8,926 bases of DNA, taken from positions 1 to 8,926 of the forward strand of contig JACPOX010000252.1 of assembly GCA_016191305.1 (NCBI GenBank), read 5' to 3'. The position numbers were made by a program, and so were the translations under genes. Below are positions 4,599-8,926 of the stretch, piece by piece. The first letter of the stretch is position 1. Each line of letters opens with the position of its first letter. The notes under the pieces were generated by a model, which saw only the letters and a program-made list of their open reading frames with translations, was not told where the DNA came from and ran no database searches. The stretch comes from Legionella longbeachae (GTDB lineage: Bacteria > Pseudomonadota > Gammaproteobacteria > Legionellales > Legionellaceae).

Positions 4599-6935
4599 TC
4601 AAAAATGCTTATATTCGCTATTAACCTTTGAATCATTCAGATTATTAACCACTTCACTCATCAGATTCAAAGCATGCTCATTTTGGGTAATCAAATTATC
4701 TCGAATTATTGTGTTTATATATTTATTAAAAATACTGCGGTTTTTAGTTTTGAGAACATGTGATATATGCATCCAAGTAGAAATACGTTGTTGATCAATA
4801 ATAGTGGCGTGTTTATACCGTTGAGAAAAAGATTGGAACATCAAATTGTCTTTGATAAAGCAAAACGCTTTTTCCTTATCATTGGGTTTCATATCATATA
4901 AACCTTGAATAAAATTCATAGACAATTCTTTATTCTTGAATAATCGATTTTGCTCTGGATTTTGTGTTAACCATAAATTTAACTGCTTGTACATCTCTTT
5001 TATAATTTTCAAAAATGCTTGATTATTCCAATCACAAAGAATGATAATTTTTAAAAATAATCGATAATTCTCATTCACGAGTAATTCGTCTAACACATTT
5101 CTTTTTTGTGATTCATACAAATTACTGATACTAAATCCCTTATCAATAAAATATTCTATGTACTCAATAGCAAAATGATATTGCAATTCGTTTGAATTAA
5201 ATAATTTTTGGAGTCCTGTTCTCTGCTCATGATCTTTAATGTTCATATCAAGACCATTTTCAATCAATAAACGCATTTTTTCAAAGTTGGGTTTAGACTC
5301 GCTGCAAAGGTAATGCCATACGGTTTTTCCGTTGCTATCTTGTTGATTTAGATTGACTTTAAGTTGAATCAACGCCTGGATTAAATCGAGTTGCTGAGTT
5401 TGATTTTTTTTATCCAAACCAATATCAATTAGTCGATGCAGACAAGTTCTCTTATTACAGTCTAAAAGATTCACATCTGCTTTTTTTTCCCTAACCAAAT
5501 AGTGCAACATATCGGTTGATACTTTTTTATTGTAAAAAATTAGATGAAGACTTGTTTGTCCCATTTTATTTTGAGCGTTGGGATCCGCTTTCATCTCACC
5601 AACCAGATAGTGCAAAATATCGATAGACAATTTTTTGTTTGTACAAACTATATGAAGACTTGTGCTCCCATCATGATCCCTCGCATTGGGATCCAGCCCA
5701 TTTGTTTCAATTAAGTATTGCAACCGAGGAATTTTTGGATCTAGTTTGCATACATCATGTAATAATGAGCCCTTCCATTCCTGGTCACAAAAAGTATTGA
5801 TCTCAATATTTAGATTAATGAGATAATCCAAGACCTCATCTCGAACACCGGATTTTAACGCAAAATCCAAACAAGTCTTATTTTGTTTATCTTTGATATA
5901 TGGATCAATCTTTTGAATTTCAATTAAGTAGCGTAGGACTTCCAGAGATGTATTTCTATTTTCGCAGGCCGAATGTAATAATGTTCTCTGATCTGACAAA
6001 GATCCCTGAGGGCAGTTATTATTGAATAAAAATTGAATGATTTCGAACTTAAGACCTCTTTTTAAAGCCACGTGCAAGCAGCCACCTTCTTCGTCTATTG
6101 TCCCTGAAATATCCATCTTTAGTTCTTTAAGCAAATAATGTAATAAGGATAAATCTAGTTTTCTTTTCGGAAGGTGAGCCAAAAGAATCAAAAGACAATT
6201 CCCATTATTACCGACTATGGCATGCGGATCATAGCCGTGTTGCATAAACAGTTTAAATCCCTGTAAATTAAATGCATCTACAGTACAATAAAGGTGAAGG
6301 TAAGTTGCTGATTTTTCTTCATCAATATGAATTTGTTTTTGATACTTTAAAAGCAAGGCTACGACCTCTAAATCAAGCTTTATTTCTTTTTCTGTGATTT
6401 TTTTCTGTTGCTGTAACAAACAAGACAAAGCCGTTTTACCCCACTTATCTCGAATATTGGGATCACCTCCGTACTGACAAAACAATTGCACTAAACGGAG
6501 TGTTATCTTGCCCTCTTCGACAGCATGATGCAGACAAGTTCCATGATTATTATGTCCAAAATCGATGGTAAGATTAGGATGCGCGCCATTTTGCAATAAG
6601 GTTTCTATTAGAAGATAATCCTGCTCAGTCAGCTCCTGGGCTGTAATAAAACTTCGTCGAGCTGAGAAAAGACGATGTAATAGTGTCCCATCATAATATT
6701 TCTTATTTGGATTGGCATTTTTTTCTATCAACAGTCTAATCAGATCTGGTTGTGGATTGCGTTCACAAACTTTATACAGGAGATCATCGCCAAAGAAATC
6801 TCCATCTGTGACACATGCACCTTGCGAAATCAGGTTTTTTATGTCCTCAAGCTTATAATGGGGATCGATGCAGGCTTCATAGAGTAACTTATTTAGGGTT
6901 AAATTTTTCCTATCATTTTCAAAAAACATTCGCAT
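4599..6935 (-). CDS. Ankyrin-repeat protein, about 16 repeats, candidate secreted effector
   Basis: A 778-residue protein. The first ATG (6933-6935) has AAGG about nine bases upstream and is preferred over a second ATG two codons later. From about residue 14 to 605 it consists of roughly 16 ankyrin units of 33-45 residues. Signature pieces are variants of T-x-L-H, such as TSLHIVC (425-431) and TCLHRLI (497-503), and loop ends of the ADPNAQN type (450-456). The clearest units are at 421-456 and 457-492; others are degenerate or carry insertions (near 80-124 and 175-205). The last 170 residues are helical and non-ankyrin, with no recognised domain. There is no signal peptide, membrane span or obvious F-box. 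Ankyrin arrays bind other proteins, and in intracellular bacteria such genes often encode Dot/Icm effectors. Here that role is inference: the tail (VVNNLNDSKVNSEYKHF) lacks a clear E-block. The coiled-coil gene lies downstream on the same strand. Confidence 0.9.
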   Translation of the reverse strand: MRMFFENDRKNLTLNKLLYEACIDPHYKLEDIKNLISQGACVTDGDFFGDDLLYKVCERNPQPDLIRLLIEKNANPNKKYYDGTLLHRLFSARRSFITAQELTEQDYLLIETLLQNGAHPNLTIDFGHNNHGTCLHHAVEEGKITLRLVQLFCQYGGDPNIRDKWGKTALSCLLQQQKKITEKEIKLDLEVVALLLKYQKQIHIDEEKSATYLHLYCTVDAFNLQGFKLFMQHGYDPHAIVGNNGNCLLILLAHLPKRKLDLSLLHYLLKELKMDISGTIDEEGGCLHVALKRGLKFEIIQFLFNNNCPQGSLSDQRTLLHSACENRNTSLEVLRYLIEIQKIDPYIKDKQNKTCLDFALKSGVRDEVLDYLINLNIEINTFCDQEWKGSLLHDVCKLDPKIPRLQYLIETNGLDPNARDHDGSTSLHIVCTNKKLSIDILHYLVGEMKADPNAQNKMGQTSLHLIFYNKKVSTDMLHYLVREKKADVNLLDCNKRTCLHRLIDIGLDKKNQTQQLDLIQALIQLKVNLNQQDSNGKTVWHYLCSESKPNFEKMRLLIENGLDMNIKDHEQRTGLQKLFNSNELQYHFAIEYIEYFIDKGFSISNLYESQKRNVLDELLVNENYRLFLKIIILCDWNNQAFLKIIKEMYKQLNLWLTQNPEQNRLFKNKELSMNFIQGLYDMKPNDKEKAFCFIKDNLMFQSFSQRYKHATIIDQQRISTWMHISHVLKTKNRSIFNKYINTIIRDNLITQNEHALNLMSEVVNNLNDSKVNSEYKHF
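5494..5694 (-). repeat. Tandem 108-bp duplication within the ankyrin array
   Basis: Bases 5494-5586 and 5602-5694 align without gaps at a 108-bp (36-codon) offset, with roughly two thirds of positions matching. Shared runs include ATGAAGACTTG and TTGGGATCC. The encoded units share NKKxSxDxLHYLVxExKAD. This DNA-level similarity is much higher than between the other units, so these two probably arose by a comparatively recent in-frame duplication. Confidence 0.6.
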
Positions 6936-6995
6936 TTTATATTACCTTATTGTTTGCGCTTTACTGCTTTAGCCATTTTCGATTAATAGCTGATA

Positions 6996-7025
6996 TGCAT
7001 AGAAATTTATTATGTTTAAAAACAA
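6996..7025 (-). promoter_or_regulatory. Weak promoter candidate for the ankyrin gene
   Basis: On the minus strand TTGTTT (7020-7025) is followed, after 18 bases, by TATGCA (6996-7001), about 60 bases before the ATG. Both are imperfect matches in AT-rich sequence. The region must contain a promoter for this gene because the gene upstream is divergent, but the exact position is uncertain. Confidence 0.25.
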
Positions 7026-7034
7026 CTCATGAAG

Positions 7035-7040
7035 TATAAT
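7035..7040 (+). promoter_or_regulatory. Perfect TATAAT -10 element, possible promoter of the membrane-protein gene
   Basis: TATAAT lies in the divergent intergenic region, 133 bases before the plus-strand ATG. No good -35 hexamer lies 16-18 bases upstream (ATGTTT at the 17-base spacing), so it would need an activator or be weak. If used, it gives an untranslated leader of about 125 bases that contains the short frame at 7119-7184. Confidence 0.3.
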
Positions 7041-7118
7041 AGTTGAGATGAAGATTTTAGCAGCTTTGTGAACATTTGCATCTTGATTTTCACATCCCTC
7101 AATTGGAAAAAAATCATT

Positions 7119-7184
7119 ATGCAAAACTCTTTAAATCAGCTATTCTTTATTCGAGAAATCCAAGGAGCACATTATGCCTTCTAA
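7119..7184 (+). other. Possible 21-codon leader reading frame overlapping the start of the membrane-protein gene
   Basis: ATG at 7119 opens MQNSLNQLFFIREIQGAHYAF and stops at TAA 7182-7184, eleven bases inside the next gene. Its own ribosome site is poor (GGAA 11 bases away). The geometry would allow translational coupling, but the downstream gene has its own strong AAGGAG, and a frame this short can arise by chance. Confidence 0.2.
7162..7167 (+). promoter_or_regulatory. Strong ribosome-binding site of the membrane-protein gene
   Basis: AAGGAG is followed by six bases and then ATG at 7174. It is the best Shine-Dalgarno sequence in the window and fixes the start of the gene. Confidence 0.85.
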
Positions 7185-8256
7185 AAAAGGAATATATATC
7201 TTTACTTTAATTGGCTTTCTTTTAGGATTTGCATTGGATGCTTTAATCCGCAATCAAAATACGCATGCATTTTATTACGTGCTGATCATTCTTTTTAGCT
7301 TTCTCTATGCATTAGCTTATAACGAAAAAAATCTGTTGCGTTTAATGGTAAGTAGCTTCATAGTCGCCCTATTCCTATCTATAGGTTTAATTCCAGCACA
7401 ATTAAATTACTCACCCATTTCAGCCGAGCATTGGTTTGCCTTCTTGAACGCATTCCCCATTTTTGTCTATGTAGGTCACTCATTCCATTACGCTTATCAT
7501 CACGATGATACATGGCGGATTAGTTACAACAGTTTATTTGCTGCTGTGTGGAATACTATACCTCTAATCTTTGTCGCCTGTTTGTTTTCAGTTCTGGCGA
7601 ATTTGTTGATTCTTTTGGGTGCTTTTATTTTCAAAACCGTAGGAAATGAATTCTTATGGAATTTATACTTTGTTAATTCTCATTTTCGTCTCATCTCTAA
7701 TGTTGTTTTGTTTTTTATAGGATTAGGAATAGGACAACAGAATATTAAAATTATCTACAATTTACGTTATTTGTTGTTGCGAATGATGTATTATTTATTC
7801 CCTTTTTTGGCATTGATCAGTACTTTGTATTTCATTCTTTATATCATCCATTCTCTGACTAGCAGCCAAGAATTTATTAATCCTTTAACTATTTTAATTC
7901 CTTTAGTTTTTTTAGGGATTATATTTTTCAATGCTTATTTTCAAGATGGTAGTATTGATACCGGAAGTCCCGTCTGGCTTAAGTGGTTGTTACGAATTTA
8001 TCGTATGATTTTGTTCTTTTTGGTTTTAATGATGACTTATAAAATTTTTCAGGTTTCTTTCTGGGATATTAATGTTGTTCTTTGTCTTTCTGTTTTAATT
8101 TTATATAGCATAACTTATGCAATCACTGCTTGGTTTTCAGAAAGTATGGAGCATACATGGATTCGAAAAGGTAACATTAGTACCTCATTATTTTTTATTA
8201 TCTTACTCTTTCTATTAAATCTTCCTTACATACCCATAGCATTTAATGTAGGTTAA
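7174..8256 (+). CDS. Polytopic inner-membrane protein, tentatively DUF4153 family
   Basis: A 360-residue, strongly hydrophobic protein with about 10-11 predicted membrane spans. They fall near residues 7-25, 32-49, 55-75, 86-101, 122-152 (long, possibly two), 170-188, 203-226, 237-254, 272-293, 299-318 and 335-354. The N-terminus (MPSKKG) is positively charged before the first span. A polar loop, HYAYHHDDTWRISYNSLF (104-121), separates the first group of spans from the next, and its His/Asp cluster could be a functional site. The general layout and the VWNTIPLIFVACLF region fit my recollection of DUF4153 membrane proteins, whose function is unknown; this assignment is tentative. It has a strong ribosome site, is the only plus-strand gene, and is divergent from the ankyrin gene, so it is probably a single-gene transcript. 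Its last codons (GTA GGT TAA) fall inside a TGTAGGTT repeat word, so the repeat may have supplied the present stop codon. Confidence 0.85.
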   Translation: MPSKKGIYIFTLIGFLLGFALDALIRNQNTHAFYYVLIILFSFLYALAYNEKNLLRLMVSSFIVALFLSIGLIPAQLNYSPISAEHWFAFLNAFPIFVYVGHSFHYAYHHDDTWRISYNSLFAAVWNTIPLIFVACLFSVLANLLILLGAFIFKTVGNEFLWNLYFVNSHFRLISNVVLFFIGLGIGQQNIKIIYNLRYLLLRMMYYLFPFLALISTLYFILYIIHSLTSSQEFINPLTILIPLVFLGIIFFNAYFQDGSIDTGSPVWLKWLLRIYRMILFFLVLMMTYKIFQVSFWDINVVLCLSVLILYSITYAITAWFSESMEHTWIRKGNISTSLFFIILLFLLNLPYIPIAFNVG

Positions 8257-8324
8257 ATATTAGGCACAGCTTCGCTGCCATTAAGTTAAGAATTTTGTAG
8301 GTTGGCCCCCGGGCCCAACCTACA
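8247..8324. repeat. Composite dispersed repeat, related to the one at 2517-2631
   Basis: The order is TGTAGGTT (8247-8254), GGCACAG (8263-8269), a small CAGC/GCTG hairpin (8267-8277), CTGCCATTAA (8275-8284) and a terminal TGTAGGTTGG...CCAACCTACA palindrome (8296-8324). The four words TGTAGGTT, GGCACAG, CTGCCATTAA and CCCAAC all recur at 2516-2617. The first word overlaps the stop codon of the membrane-protein gene. It is clearly more GC-rich than the genes on either side. Confidence 0.6.
8296..8324. terminator. Probable bidirectional terminator palindrome between convergent genes
   Basis: TGTAGGTTGG (8296-8305) pairs perfectly with CCAACCTACA (8315-8324) around a CCCCCGGGC centre. The stem lies 40 bases past the plus-strand stop and 16 bases past the minus-strand stop. 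It is followed by TTTT on the plus strand and AAAT on the minus strand, so the T-runs are short. Its position between converging genes supports a shared termination role. Confidence 0.55.
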
Positions 8325-8339
8325 TTTTACAACCAAACC

Positions 8340-8926
8340 TTACTCCTGATTAGGAATAGGTCTGATATTTCCTAAGCGAGTATTTTCCTCAACCACTTGA
8401 TTCACAAAAGTGTTTCCGTAGCCTATCCAGGCTCCATTTTTAATTGTTGTTCCTGGTCCAATAACCGTAGACATACCAATAAACGCATTATCTTCAATAA
8501 CTACTGGCGCTAAAAAGAGAAGATTTCCCACATCAGAATGGCAACTTATTGACACTTGGCTTGCTAGAGTGACATTTTTTCCAATAGAAATTAATGGACA
8601 ATCCACCAAATCAATATCAAAAGAATTCATAATATGGAAAGAAACTTTTGCTCCTAATGCACGCCAATAAAAAAACTTAACCGTATTAAACGATTGCAAT
8701 ATAGGCGTTAGGCCGAGAACTTTAGCAGAACGAGCCAATGCAAAATGACAAAACCAAGCAAACACCATCTTATTGAATTCACGTTTATACCGTCCAGGCT
8801 TTAATTTTGGCAAACACATTCTTATTATGGCAAGAATAAGAATGAAGGATGTAAATAATACAAATGGAGCTAAGGGAAAAACGAGCAAAGTATGAACATA
8901 GCCATGGTAAATAAATAAACCAGTGA
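8340..8926 (-). CDS. Left-handed beta-helix (hexapeptide) acyltransferase-like protein, 5' end beyond the window
   Basis: The frame ends in TAA at 8340-8342 and is open to the right edge. The only start candidate near the edge is a TTG at 8886-8888, and the reading frame continues for 12 more codons past it (ending ...GLFIYHGYVHT). I therefore treat the gene as truncated by the window. Counting from that TTG, residues 1-24 form a membrane span. KLKPGRYKRE lies at 28-37 and FYWRALGAKV at 73-82. Hexapeptide turns follow: ISIGKNVTLASQVS (100-113) and VIEDNAFIGMSTVIGPGTT (130-148). Hexapeptide proteins form a trimeric beta-helix and usually transfer acetyl or acyl groups from CoA or ACP to sugars or amines. 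The PGRY and RALGA pieces resemble, from memory, the C-terminal part of membrane-bound adenylation/acyltransferase fusion proteins, so the full protein may be much larger. Its substrate cannot be inferred. Confidence 0.8.
   Translation of the reverse strand, partial: TGLFIYHGYVHTLLVFPLAPFVLFTSFILILAIIRMCLPKLKPGRYKREFNKMVFAWFCHFALARSAKVLGLTPILQSFNTVKFFYWRALGAKVSFHIMNSFDIDLVDCPLISIGKNVTLASQVSISCHSDVGNLLFLAPVVIEDNAFIGMSTVIGPGTTIKNGAWIGYGNTFVNQVVEENTRLGNIRPIPNQE

Noticed and set aside
4435..4794. Plus-strand frame of 119 codons spanning the gap between the two large genes.
   Set aside because: It overlaps both large genes and the terminator hairpin, and its product resembles no known protein.
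6815..7039. Plus-strand frame of 74 codons across the start of the ankyrin gene.
   Set aside because: Antisense to ankyrin codons and the promoter region; no ribosome site.
8886..8888. TTG as the real start of the acyltransferase-like gene.
   Set aside because: The frame continues upstream to the window edge, and no ribosome site is evident in the bases before the TTG.

Overview
The window is AT-rich, gene-dense bacterial DNA. It most likely comes from Legionella or a close relative in the Legionellales. That is an inference from: a large ankyrin-repeat protein beside a large coiled-coil protein whose C-terminus looks like a Dot/Icm (type IVB) secretion signal; small orphan proteins with no recognisable domain; a palindromic repeat of the 'TTGCGAG...GAAGCAATCCAG' type; and TGTAGGTT/CCCAAC palindromes between genes. 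No rRNA, tRNA, CRISPR array, transposase or integrase is visible.

Layout. All genes are on the minus strand except one. At the left edge (1-436) is the 5' part of a secreted L,D-transpeptidase-like protein. A 297-bp gap (437-733) holds a weak promoter candidate, a REP-like hairpin (618-704) and an AT-only palindrome, but no credible gene. Next is a probable two-gene unit: an orphan 128-residue protein (1456-1842) followed 23 bp later by a peptide deformylase (734-1432) with an unexpected signal-peptide-like N-terminus. Upstream lies an orphan 151-residue protein (1956-2411). A 244-bp gap then carries a 115-bp nested inverted repeat. The centre of the window holds two large genes in tandem: a 607-residue coiled-coil protein (2656-4479) and, upstream of it, a 778-residue ankyrin protein with about 16 repeats (4599-6935). 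A terminator-like hairpin separates them. A divergent intergenic region (6936-7173) precedes the only plus-strand gene, a polytopic membrane protein tentatively of the DUF4153 family (7174-8256). It converges on a left-handed beta-helix acyltransferase-like gene that runs off the right edge (8340-8926). A GC-rich palindrome between these two could serve as a terminator for both.

How the parts fit. The two edge enzymes and the deformylase look like envelope or housekeeping functions. The block from 1956 to 6935 looks like accessory, host-interaction material: an ankyrin protein, a coiled-coil protein with an E-block tail, and an orphan. Related composite repeats lie at both ends of the ankyrin/coiled-coil/membrane-protein segment (2517-2631 and 8247-8324), which could mark an insertion or recombination history. 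The observations most worth following up are the E-block coiled-coil protein, its ankyrin neighbour, the possibly exported deformylase, and the hairpin covering the ribosome-binding site of the 128-residue gene.
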